64,000 nt of DNA from CAZFZT01 sp964523675 (GTDB lineage Bacteria > Planctomycetota > Phycisphaerae > Phycisphaerales > SM1A02). Below the pieces are notes generated by a model that made no database searches, was not told the origin of the DNA, and saw only the letters and a list, made by a program, of their open reading frames with translations. This document shows positions 33,875 through 41,701 of this stretch, piece after piece. Location: the NCBI GenBank assembly GCA_964523675.1, contig CAZFZT010000002.1, forward strand, positions 37,375 through 101,374, read 5' to 3'. The position numbers and the translations under genes were made by a program. Position 1 is the stretch's first letter. Each line of letters starts with the position of its first letter.

Positions 33875-35821
33875 ATGATGTCATCAAGGGATGAGTTGGC
33901 CTTTGCGAAGAAGGGCTGCCAACCGCTGAACACATGTCGCGTGACGGCGGTTGGCCTGTTGATTACAGGGTTGCTGTTGGTTCTCGGCATCGTCGCGCTG
34001 CCGAATGTCGGGCCAGTTGTTCATGCCGGATCGGCTGCTGAGGATGACCTCGGGCAATCCGCGGCGGGACTCGATGCCATCAAGTCCGCGCTGCTCGAAA
34101 GCCAACTGGTTACGCTGGATCTGCCCAGCGGTATTGGTGAGGGTTTCACGTTTATGGCTGCCATCGACGAGATTGCCGGCGATGAGCCGGTGACCTTCGA
34201 GTTGTGGCCGCACACCAACCGCTCACCGCAGTTCCGGGTGCGAGCGCAAATGGATGACGGATCGTTGGTGGAGGTTGATGCTGGTGAAGAGCGTACGCTC
34301 CGCGGCAGAATCGTTGAGTCGCCGGGCAGTGTGGTCGCTGCGTCGCTGCTTGATGACGGCCTCCATGCGCTTGTGATGCTCCCGGAAGCGACGGATGTCC
34401 TGTGGATCGAGCCGGTTTCGGTCCATGTCAAGAACGGGGCGCATGATCCGGCGTTGCATGTGGCCTACCTGTCCAAGGACGCGGTGTGTGCCGGCGGCGT
34501 ATGTGGCGTTGAAGGTCGATTGGTTGATCCACTTCAAACCGGCATCACCCAACCGCCGGGGGACGGACCGCAAGGCGGCATCGCCGGCAGTGAGCCATGC
34601 GAAACCGTTGAAATCGCAATCGACGTTGATTTCACATTCGTCCAGATCTGGGGCAATCAGACGAACGCACTGAATCGCGTCAACACCGTTATCAATAACA
34701 CCAACGCCATCTACGAGTCTCATGTTGGCATCAAGCACCTGATCACGGAGATCATCGTCCGAACATCGTCGGGCGCAAACCCCTACAGCTGCTCGACCGG
34801 AGATGGGTCGGCCTCCGACCTTCTGGACGATTTCAGCGATGTCTGGACCAGTGCACCGGAATCGCAGATCTCACGTGATGTGGCGCACCTGTTTACCGGA
34901 TGCACCGGAATCGACGCCGATGGCATCGCCCAGTTGGGAGGGGCGAACGTGCCGGGCAACTTCTTTGTCGGCGTATGCCGGCCGAACCACTACGGTCTCT
35001 CAACCCATCAAGGATTCCTCTCCTGCCAGACACATGTAACCTCGCATGAACTCGGCCATAACTGGAGTGCTCAACATTGCGACGGCACGACCGGATGCTC
35101 CGGAACGATCATGCCGGCTTTCTTCCCCCCGTGCAGCAGCAGCTTCTCCGGTTTCTCGCAGGATCAGATTCTCTCGCACAAGCATCACAGTACGTTCGGC
35201 GCCTGCACGGAATCATGTGAGATTCCGCCTACGCCGCCTTCCAACGACACCTGCTCGTCGAGTCTCAATATATTTCAAGGAACGACGCCGATCTCAAACG
35301 TCCTCGCCTCAACAGAAGGCCCGACCGAACCGCTCTGCGACCTCGACGGCGATGCAACCTTTCAGTCTGACGTCTGGTTTCGGCATACAGCGCAGTGCAC
35401 CGGCACGCTCGTTGTAAGAACCTGCGGCTCGAATCCCGGCTTCGATTCGAAGATCGCCCTGTATCCAGTCACCTGTCCAACAGAGCCAGGTACGGCACTC
35501 GGCTGCAACAATGATTCGTGCGGACAGCACTCGTCCGTTTCGATCCCGGTCGTACAAGGATCCACGTACCGCATTCGCGTTGGCGGCCACAATGGTGCTC
35601 AAGGTGAAGCGAACCTGACGATCTCGTGCTTTCCTGATCCTGAACCCGATCCATGTCCGGCTGACCTGACCGGTGACGGTGCGGTCGGCGTGCCTGATTT
35701 GCTGGCGCTTCTCGGCGCTTGGGGGCCATGCGGCGACTGCGATGCTGACCTCACCGGTGACGGTTCGGTCGGTGTGCCCGACCTGCTCGACTTGCTCGGC
35801 GCATGGGGCGCTTGCCCGTAA
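33875..35821 (+). CDS. Secreted reprolysin-like metalloprotease with dockerin-like C-terminus (copy 2)
   Basis: The ATG at 33875 follows GGGAGAAGGA; 648 residues. It is a paralogue of the preceding gene with the same order. There is an N-terminal membrane/signal segment (VGLLITGLLLVLGIVALP), a pro-region and a metzincin domain with HELGHNWSAQHC. A PPC-like beta domain with DVWFRHTAQCTG follows, and two CPADLTGDG-type dockerin-like repeats close the protein. Only 49 bp separate it from copy 1 and no terminator lies between them, so the two are probably co-transcribed. A terminator follows at 35850. The difference between the copies is concentrated in the pro-region. Confidence 0.88.
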   Translation: MMSSRDELAFAKKGCQPLNTCRVTAVGLLITGLLLVLGIVALPNVGPVVHAGSAAEDDLGQSAAGLDAIKSALLESQLVTLDLPSGIGEGFTFMAAIDEIAGDEPVTFELWPHTNRSPQFRVRAQMDDGSLVEVDAGEERTLRGRIVESPGSVVAASLLDDGLHALVMLPEATDVLWIEPVSVHVKNGAHDPALHVAYLSKDAVCAGGVCGVEGRLVDPLQTGITQPPGDGPQGGIAGSEPCETVEIAIDVDFTFVQIWGNQTNALNRVNTVINNTNAIYESHVGIKHLITEIIVRTSSGANPYSCSTGDGSASDLLDDFSDVWTSAPESQISRDVAHLFTGCTGIDADGIAQLGGANVPGNFFVGVCRPNHYGLSTHQGFLSCQTHVTSHELGHNWSAQHCDGTTGCSGTIMPAFFPPCSSSFSGFSQDQILSHKHHSTFGACTESCEIPPTPPSNDTCSSSLNIFQGTTPISNVLASTEGPTEPLCDLDGDATFQSDVWFRHTAQCTGTLVVRTCGSNPGFDSKIALYPVTCPTEPGTALGCNNDSCGQHSSVSIPVVQGSTYRIRVGGHNGAQGEANLTISCFPDPEPDPCPADLTGDGAVGVPDLLALLGAWGPCGDCDADLTGDGSVGVPDLLDLLGAWGACP

Positions 35822-35849
35822 TTGATTGCCATCACCTTCGCCCTCAACA

Positions 35850-35880
35850 ACGCGCCCGGTCTCTCCGGGCGTGTTTCTTT
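35850..35880 (+). terminator. Rho-independent terminator after the protease pair
   Basis: A 10-bp stem (35850-35859 with 35865-35874, centred on GCCCGG/CCGGGC, one G-T pair) with the loop TCTCT is followed by TTCTTT. It lies 28 bp after the stop of the second protease gene and fits a classical intrinsic terminator. Confidence 0.75.
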
Positions 35881-35913
35881 GTCCACTCAATCTTTCTGAG
35901 CAGGACCGAGGAG

Positions 35914-35953
35914 CGAGTACCGAGTGCCTGTTCTCCTCGATACTCGGTACTCG
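35914..35953. repeat. Inverted repeat of the GAGTACCGAGT family
   Basis: CGAGTACCGAGT (35914-35925) and ACTCGGTACTCG (35942-35953) are perfect complements. The 13-mer GTACTCGGCACTC at 35947-35959 recurs as its reverse complement at 53552-53564, upstream of sucC. The element lies between the protease terminator and trmB. Confidence 0.65.
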
Positions 35954-35972
35954 GCACTCTGTACTGCCTTCG

Positions 35973-36749
35973 TCACCTTCCAATCAGGTGTCGAATCGAC
36001 CGCTGATGTGGAGCTTGAGATGAGCAGCATCGGCCTCGCGGAAGGTGTCTCAACGCATNNNNNNNNNNGACGAGCGTCATCGCAAAGAACGGCCGACCCT
36101 CACGGGCGTACTTGCGCTCAAAGTTTGTGCCCACGAGTTCGCTGCTCAGGGAACCGCGAGAGGAGCCGTCGGCCGCTTCCGCAAGCGCGGGCCGCGCGAA
36201 CGGTGCGCGTTCGAAGAGATGCTCATGTCTCTGTGCATGGTCCTGATACCACTCCCAAAGCGCCTCATGGTCTGTGACCAGCCGCAACTCACCTCGTGGC
36301 AGCAGAACTCTATGGAAATCCTGCAGTGTTTCATCCTGTACAACACGACGTTTGTGATGGCGCTTTTTCGGCCAGGGGTCTGAGAAGTACAGGTGCATGA
36401 CGGCCGCGACCGCGTCGGCGCACCAGAACCGAATGAACTCGGTGGCATCGGCTCTGAGCATCCGCACATTCGCAAGGTTTCGCCGGCGCATTCGATCAGC
36501 GGCATAGCGATAGAACTCACCAGCCCATTCAATGCCGAGGAAGTTCACATCGGGCCGATCGATCGCCTGTTGCACGAGGAATGTGCCCTTTCCGGAGCCG
36601 ATCTCTATCTCAAATCGCCGCTCCGAATGCTCAAACCACGTGCGCGGATCGAGCGTGGGTCGGTCGCTCTCAAAAGGTGGCAGTTCGGACTGATCCAATC
36701 CGTAGCCGGTCGTATCTAGCGTTCGTCCACGTGCTAAACCGAAACTCAT
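35973..36749 (-). CDS. trmB: tRNA (guanine-N7-)-methyltransferase, 3' end uncertain at gap
   Basis: The protein starts at ATG 36749 and shows the TrmB layout: IEIGSGKGTFLV (SAM-binding loop), NFLGIEWAGEFYRYA, HLYFSDPWPKKRHHKRR (the family signature with the catalytic Asp) and TNFERKYAREGRPFF near the end. It methylates G46 in tRNA. The 10-N gap at 36059-36068 falls right after the last recognisable motif. The residues read beyond it (ALRHLPRGR) do not look like TrmB, so the true stop is probably in or near the gap and the end coordinate here is nominal. Confidence 0.85.
   Translation of the reverse strand: MSFGLARGRTLDTTGYGLDQSELPPFESDRPTLDPRTWFEHSERRFEIEIGSGKGTFLVQQAIDRPDVNFLGIEWAGEFYRYAADRMRRRNLANVRMLRADATEFIRFWCADAVAAVMHLYFSDPWPKKRHHKRRVVQDETLQDFHRVLLPRGELRLVTDHEALWEWYQDHAQRHEHLFERAPFARPALAEAADGSSRGSLSSELVGTNFERKYAREGRPFFAMTLVXXXXALRHLPRGRCCSSQAPHQRSIRHLIGR
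36059..36068. other. Assembly gap of 10 Ns in the trmB 3' end
   Basis: Ten Ns of nominal length interrupt the end of trmB. A different minus-strand frame just past the gap (35984-36050) is well formed (READAAHLKLHISGRF) but has a stop next to the gap. The join may therefore be imperfect. Confidence 0.9.
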
Positions 36750-36866
36750 GTGACGATTCTACAAGAGTCGTGGGCGGCGCAGCATGCAATGTGTAGACGT
36801 GCGGACGGCGGAACCGATACTACATGCGGCTGCTGTCGGGTCGTCTCGCAATCGAAGGAGAGTTCC

Positions 36867-37214
36867 ATGTCTACCGCTCAAGCTGTTGCTCTGCCGCTCT
36901 TCCTGATCGGGATCGGTGTCGGGTGGCTTCTGACGTCGCTCGAAGTCATTCCCGAGGTGAACTGGCTTTGGCCTGGCATGCTTGCCGCCTGCGGGGCACT
37001 TGTACTCATAATGGGTGGCTTGGACAAGTTCACGATTGTGTTTGGGCCGCTGCTGCTCCTTGCGTCGGTATTCTCTGTCTTGCGACAGACGGATCGAATC
37101 GCCCTCAATGTGGAAATGCCCGCACTGATGATTGTTCTCGGCGTGTTGGTGCTGATCGCACAACTCTCGCCACTGCCGGCTCCGAAATGGTTGGTCGCCT
37201 CTCGACAGGGTTGA
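36867..37214 (+). CDS. Small membrane protein, LiaI/DUF5668-like
   Basis: The ATG at 36867 follows GAAGGAG with 6-nt spacing; 115 residues. Four hydrophobic segments are present (ALPLFLIGIGVGWLL, WPGMLAACGALVLIMGG, VFGPLLLLASVF, PALMIVLGVLVLIAQL). This matches the short LiaI/LiaF transmembrane or DUF5668 pattern (GWLL ... W-P). Such proteins are often linked with cell-envelope stress sensing, but no partner regulator is nearby, so no function is assigned. It is divergent from trmB and converges on rsfS. Confidence 0.75.
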   Translation: MSTAQAVALPLFLIGIGVGWLLTSLEVIPEVNWLWPGMLAACGALVLIMGGLDKFTIVFGPLLLLASVFSVLRQTDRIALNVEMPALMIVLGVLVLIAQLSPLPAPKWLVASRQG

Positions 37215-37220
37215 TGATGG

Positions 37221-37628
37221 TCAGGGCGACCGCTCCCAGGCCACGTCCGGCGCATCCGACCACAATTTCTCAAGTTCGTAATAGGCGCGGTGCGTTGGTT
37301 CGAAGAGATGCGCCACGAGTTCGACGAAGTCGGTCACAATCCACGTCGCGCCGGTGTCACGGTTGGAGCGGAAGACGGGGTGCTGCATCTCGCGGCCGAG
37401 TTCAGTGAGGTCATCGGCGACCGACTTCATCTGCTTCTCGCTGGTTCCGGTGGCGATGAGGACGTAGTCGCACACGTGGGAGAGGCCGCGCACATCCATA
37501 AGGCGCACATCTTCGCATTTGAGATCCTTGACGAGCCGGGCAGCTTCGATCGCAAACTCGCGCACATCCGTCTTTGGGCGTTTGCTGCCACTGGCTGTTG
37601 ATTCTGAAGTGCGTTGCGATTGGGTCAT
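37221..37628 (-). CDS. rsfS: Ribosomal silencing factor RsfS
   Basis: The ATG at 37628 gives 135 residues. The core DVRGLSHVCDYVLIATGTSE, then RDTGATWIVTDFVELVAHLF, is the RsfS/Iojap signature; RsfS binds L14 and blocks subunit joining in starvation. A 20-residue polar N-terminal stretch precedes the domain. The frame is open 16 codons further upstream, but ATG 37628 fits the family better. The gene is divergent from hemL with about 155 bp between starts. Confidence 0.9.
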   Translation of the reverse strand: MTQSQRTSESTASGSKRPKTDVREFAIEAARLVKDLKCEDVRLMDVRGLSHVCDYVLIATGTSEKQMKSVADDLTELGREMQHPVFRSNRDTGATWIVTDFVELVAHLFEPTHRAYYELEKLWSDAPDVAWERSP

Positions 37629-37782
37629 ACTGTCTCGGGATTGTATCGCAATCGATTCGCCGATGTGGATTCTCAAGCATGCAGCTGCCGCCGGGCGAGC
37701 ATTGCGGTGGGGCAGACGAGGCCGTCGGCTGCGCGGCTGCGCGGCAAGAGCGGCTGCCCGGGTTGTACCGATCCAAGATACG

Positions 37783-39087
37783 ATGCGCCACGTGCAAAGC
37801 CGATCAGATCATTTCGATGCGCGAGCGCGACAAGTGCTCGTTGGTGGGGTGAACTCGCCGGTGCGTTCGTTTGCGGCTGTGGGCGGCGAGCAGGTGCTCG
37901 TCGATTCCGCTCGCGGCGCGTGGATCATCGATGTAGACGGCAGGGAGTACGTCGATCTGGTCGGCAGTTGGGGGACCGCCATCGTCGGGCATGCACATCC
38001 GAGCGTTGTCGAGGCCGTCGTACGATCGGCATCAACCGGCTTGAGCTTTGGCGCCACCTGCGAGGCGGAAATCGATCTGGCTGAGCTGATTCTGCCGGCG
38101 CTTCCGTCGTGCGAGATGATCCGCTTCGTGAACAGTGGCACTGAAGCGGTCATGAGCGCGATACGGCTGGCGCGGGCGGCGACCGGTCGATCCAAGGTGC
38201 TCAAGTTCGAGGGCTGCTATCACGGCCATGCTGATGCGCTTCTTGTGAAGGCGGGCTCCGGTGCGGCGCACGAGACGCTGCCTGCATCGGCAGGGTTGCC
38301 GGCGCAGGTTGCGGACCTGACGCTACTGGCGCCGTTCAATGACCTAGATGCTGTGGAACAGGTCGTGGATGAGCATGGTGGAGAGTTGGCGGCGATCCTA
38401 CTTGAGCCGATTGCGGGCAACATGGGCCTCATTCCGCCAGTTGATGGATTCTTACAGTATCTACGCAGGTTGTGTGATCGCTGCGGGGCGCTGCTCATAT
38501 ATGACGAGGTGATGTCCGGGTTTCGGGTTGCGTGGGGCGGATACCAGTCATTTCCGCATTGCGCAGCAGCGCAGCCGGATCTCACAACGCTTGGCAAGGT
38601 GATCGGAGGCGGGATGCCTGTGGCGGCCTATGCCGCTCGGCGAGAGCTCATGGAGCTTGTCGCACCGGTCGGACCGATGTATCAAGCGGGGACGCTGAGT
38701 GGGAATCCGGTCGGCATGGCGGCCGGGTTGGCGACCTTGCGATTGTGTCAGAATGAACAGTTCTATGAGCGACTTGAAGAGGGGGCGTTGGCTCTTGCAG
38801 ATGGCTTGCGCGAAGCTGCGAGCGGCTGCGGCATTGCGGTGCAAACACTGGCAGTGGGGGGGATGCTGGGGCTGTTTTTCTCGGCGAAGCCGGTGAGTAA
38901 TTTTGCTGATGCAAAGGCCTGTGACCTCGAATCATTCAAGCGTTTCTTTCACGCCATGCTCAAGCGCGGCGTATGGCTTCCGCCTTCGCCCTTTGAAGCA
39001 ATGTTCATCTCGGCCGCGCACGGTGAACGTGAGATTGAGCACGTTCTACGCGCAGCTCGGGAAGCATTCCGGGAGATCGCGCCATGA
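37783..39087 (+). CDS. hemL: Glutamate-1-semialdehyde 2,1-aminomutase
   Basis: The ATG at 37783 gives 434 residues starting with SDHFDARARQVLVGGVNSPVR, as in HemL. The PLP-binding pattern is present: VNSGTEAVMSAIRLARA, EGCYHGHADALLVKAGSG, YDEVMSGFRVA and TTLGKVIGGGMPVAAY with the Schiff-base Lys. It converts glutamate-1-semialdehyde to 5-aminolevulinate in the C5 pathway, following HemA. Its stop overlaps the hemC start by 4 bp, giving a coupled hemL-hemC-hemD unit. The frame is open upstream to 37519, but that part overlaps rsfS and has no homology. Confidence 0.95.
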   Translation: MRHVQSRSDHFDARARQVLVGGVNSPVRSFAAVGGEQVLVDSARGAWIIDVDGREYVDLVGSWGTAIVGHAHPSVVEAVVRSASTGLSFGATCEAEIDLAELILPALPSCEMIRFVNSGTEAVMSAIRLARAATGRSKVLKFEGCYHGHADALLVKAGSGAAHETLPASAGLPAQVADLTLLAPFNDLDAVEQVVDEHGGELAAILLEPIAGNMGLIPPVDGFLQYLRRLCDRCGALLIYDEVMSGFRVAWGGYQSFPHCAAAQPDLTTLGKVIGGGMPVAAYAARRELMELVAPVGPMYQAGTLSGNPVGMAAGLATLRLCQNEQFYERLEEGALALADGLREAASGCGIAVQTLAVGGMLGLFFSAKPVSNFADAKACDLESFKRFFHAMLKRGVWLPPSPFEAMFISAAHGEREIEHVLRAAREAFREIAP

Positions 39088-39980
39088 GACGCACCCTTCG
39101 CGTTGGAACACGCGGCAGTGACCTCGCGATTGTGCAGACGCGCTGGGTGTGCAACGAACTGCGAAAGTATGTTTCGGATCTTGCAATCGAGGAAGTTATC
39201 ATTGCCACACACGGCGATCACTACGCGTTGCAACCCGTGACTGATGAACAGTGGCCAATGGGGGGGTTCACAAGCGCGATTGAACGTGCGCTCCTGGAAG
39301 GAACCATCGATCTAGCGGTTCACAGTCTGAAGGATCTGCCGGTGCAGGTGACCTCGGGCACGATCGTGGCTGCGACTCCGATGCGTGAATCGCCGCATGA
39401 TGTCCTTGTCACCGCAGAACCAGTATCGCTTGATGCTCTTCCGAACGGTATGAGAATCGGCACAAGCAGCCCGCGCAGGGCGGCGCAGATCAAGCGGTGC
39501 GGCAATGTTGAAACGGTCGCGTTGCGAGGCAATGTGCCAACGCGCATCGCACGGGTCGGTTGCGATCTGGATGGCGTGATCCTTGCTGCGGCCGGCTTGA
39601 GACGTCTGAACCTGACTCCGCCGAATAAGATTGATCTTCCACTGAAGGAGTTTCTGCCTGCACCCGGACAGGGAGCGCTTGCGGTGCAGGTGCGTGAAGA
39701 TGATGATGAGGTCGTACGGTTCGCGAGCGCGATCGACGATGTGCAAACAAGACTGGCGGTGACTGCTGAGCGGGCGCTTCTCGCAGAGATCGGCGGAGGG
39801 TGCTCCGCGCCGGTTGGCGCGTTCGCAACAGTTGACAACAAGGTGATCCGCTTGCAGGGACAGGTCTTTCCGGCTGATGGCGGGAAGGAGGCGCGTGACG
39901 AAGAGCGCGGAGACCATCCGGAACAGGTCGCTAGACGCCTTGCAGATCGTTTGCGGGCGCAACTGGAGGCAGCCACATGA
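39084..39980 (+). CDS. hemC: Hydroxymethylbilane synthase
   Basis: This 298-residue protein starts LRVGTRGSDLAIVQTRWV. It has HSLKDLPVQ, GTSSPRRAAQ, LRGNVPTRI and LPAPGQGALAVQ, all classical HemC motifs. The dipyrromethane-cofactor cysteine is in GGGCSAPVGA near residue 240. It polymerises four porphobilinogen units. It overlaps hemL upstream and hemD downstream by 4 bp each. Confidence 0.96.
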   Translation: MRRTLRVGTRGSDLAIVQTRWVCNELRKYVSDLAIEEVIIATHGDHYALQPVTDEQWPMGGFTSAIERALLEGTIDLAVHSLKDLPVQVTSGTIVAATPMRESPHDVLVTAEPVSLDALPNGMRIGTSSPRRAAQIKRCGNVETVALRGNVPTRIARVGCDLDGVILAAAGLRRLNLTPPNKIDLPLKEFLPAPGQGALAVQVREDDDEVVRFASAIDDVQTRLAVTAERALLAEIGGGCSAPVGAFATVDNKVIRLQGQVFPADGGKEARDEERGDHPEQVARRLADRLRAQLEAAT

Positions 39981-40651
39981 ACCGCATCTGGGTCACGCGC
40001 GACGAGCCGGCCGGCGGACCGCTGTCGCAGGCAATCAAGGATGTCGGCCTTGTGCCCATCCACTGCCCGGTTGTGCATCGGCGTCAGTTGGGCGATGCAG
40101 CGAAGGAACTCTCGCAGATGACGGCGAGCGATTGGATTGTCTTCACAAGCGCCTATGCAATCGATTGTCTTGATCTCGGCCTGGCGCGCGTGCCGCGTGT
40201 TGCCGTTGTCGGGAAGGGAACCGAGCGTCTTGCGCGGATGCGCGGTTTACGGGTTGAATTCGTCAATGAGCAGGGTGATGCGGATGCGTTGTGGAAGGCG
40301 CTTGCGCTCGAGGTCGCAAGTGGCATTGTGTTGCATCCACGTTCGACGCTTGCGCCGGCGCAAGAACAATGGAGCGGCGTGCGTCTGCTCAGTCCGGCAG
40401 TGTATGAGACGATGCAGATCGCCTTCGACCGCTCAATCATCACGCGCGTGGACGCAGCGGCGGTGACGAGCGCGTCGGCTGCGCGATCTATCGGCAAGAT
40501 TGATCTTCCGCTTGCGAGTATCGGCCCTGCAACGAGCCACGCGATACGAGAGTCAGGGATGGAGCCGTGGGTGCAGGCGGCCGCGCCCACGTTCGTCGCG
40601 CTGGCGGAGGCGATTGCGGAGAAGATACAGGAACAGGAAGATCGAGGTTGA
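39977..40651 (+). CDS. hemD: Uroporphyrinogen-III synthase
   Basis: This 224-residue protein starts MNRIWVTRDEPAGGPLSQAI and has the two-lobed HemD pattern: SDWIVFTSAYAIDCL in the first half and DAAAVTSASAARSI with ASIGPATSHAIRESG in the second. The family is poorly conserved, but position after hemC with a 4-bp overlap supports the call. It cyclises hydroxymethylbilane to uroporphyrinogen III, the branch point between heme and siroheme, whose later genes lie on the opposite strand next door. Confidence 0.88.
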   Translation: MNRIWVTRDEPAGGPLSQAIKDVGLVPIHCPVVHRRQLGDAAKELSQMTASDWIVFTSAYAIDCLDLGLARVPRVAVVGKGTERLARMRGLRVEFVNEQGDADALWKALALEVASGIVLHPRSTLAPAQEQWSGVRLLSPAVYETMQIAFDRSIITRVDAAAVTSASAARSIGKIDLPLASIGPATSHAIRESGMEPWVQAAAPTFVALAEAIAEKIQEQEDRG

Positions 40652-40664
40652 TCCGCTGCCCCGG

Positions 40665-40699
40665 AGCGCTATTCGCCGCAGCTGCGCGGCTTCAGCGCT
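40665..40699. terminator. Hairpin between convergent hemD and hemB
   Basis: An outer self-complementary pair AGCGCT (40665-40670 and 40694-40699) encloses GCCGC (40675-40679) and GCGGC (40686-40690). It sits in the 63-bp gap between convergent genes, with only a short T-run on the plus side. It could act as a two-way terminator, but it is not a strong one. Confidence 0.4.
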
Positions 40700-40714
40700 T
40701 TGCCCTGCCTCAAC

Positions 40715-41701
40715 TCATATCTCACGCGCATAGTCAAGTGCGGCGTAGGTGAAGATCATGTCCGCACCCGCGCGTTTGATAGAGAGCAGCGATTCCGTCA
40801 TGGCCTCGCGCGCATCGAGCCAACCATTCGCAGCGGCCGCCTTGATCGCGGCATATTCGCCTGAGACGTGATACGCGGCAATCGGAAGATCGGTCCGCTC
40901 GCGCAATGTTGCAATCACATCGAGATAAAGTGTGGCCGGCTTGATCATCAGCACATCCGCGCCTTCTTCGATATCGAGCAACGCCTCGATCATCGCCTCG
41001 CGCGTATTCGCCGGGTCCATCTGATAGGTCTTCTTATCGCGCGGCACACCGGCAGTGTTGACCGGCGCAGAATCCAGCGCCTGTCGGAACGGGCCATAGA
41101 GGGCGGACGCATACTTGGCTGTGTAGCTGATGATGCCGGTGTCGATGCTGTGAGCGTCATCAAGCGCGGAGCGGATCGCAGCGACCCGGCCGTCCATCAT
41201 GTCTGAAGGCGCGACGAAATCCGCACCACAATGTGCGTGCAGGACGGCCATCTGCGCAAGCAGTTGAACCGTTTCATCATTGAGCACAATGCCGCGTTCA
41301 GGATCAACCAGGCCGTCGTGACCATGACTCGAATATGGGTCGAGCGCGACGTCGGTCACGATGCAGCAGTCATCGCCGAATGCACGTTTGAGTTCCCGCA
41401 CAGCCCTGCACAGGAGATTGCCTTCGTTGATCGCGTCCTCTGCGCGAGGTGACTTGAGCGCGGGTTCTATGGCAGGAAAGAGCGCGAAGCATCGCACACC
41501 ATGCTGCATGGCGGTTTCGCATTCGCGGACCAGTTGATCGATGGACAGGCGCGACCGGCCGGGGATGGCGTCGATGGGCGTACGCGCGTTTTCACCCTCG
41601 ATAATGAACTGTGGCAGGACGAACTGATCCGGTGAAAGGTGAATCTCGCGCACGAGCGCTCGGATGGCAGGTGTTCGCCGGAGGCGGCGAGGGCGTCTCA
41701 C
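40715..41701 (-). CDS. hemB: Delta-aminolevulinic acid dehydratase
   Basis: This 328-residue protein has FVAPSDMMDGRVAAIR, ISYTAKYASALYGPFR with one active-site Lys, and LMIKPATLYLDVI with the Schiff-base Lys, all standard for HemB. It condenses two aminolevulinate molecules to porphobilinogen. The usual zinc-cysteine segment is DPYSSHGHDGLV here, with no cysteines, so it belongs to the magnesium-type enzymes. Its ATG overlaps the hemA stop by 4 bp (ATGA), so it is last in the minus-strand unit cysH-sir-cbiX-cobA-hemA-hemB. Confidence 0.95.
   Translation of the reverse strand: MRRPRRLRRTPAIRALVREIHLSPDQFVLPQFIIEGENARTPIDAIPGRSRLSIDQLVRECETAMQHGVRCFALFPAIEPALKSPRAEDAINEGNLLCRAVRELKRAFGDDCCIVTDVALDPYSSHGHDGLVDPERGIVLNDETVQLLAQMAVLHAHCGADFVAPSDMMDGRVAAIRSALDDAHSIDTGIISYTAKYASALYGPFRQALDSAPVNTAGVPRDKKTYQMDPANTREAMIEALLDIEEGADVLMIKPATLYLDVIATLRERTDLPIAAYHVSGEYAAIKAAAANGWLDAREAMTESLLSIKRAGADMIFTYAALDYAREI

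Noticed and set aside
37519..37782. N-terminal extension of HemL
   Set aside because: It overlaps rsfS on the other strand and precedes a typical HemL start at 37783.
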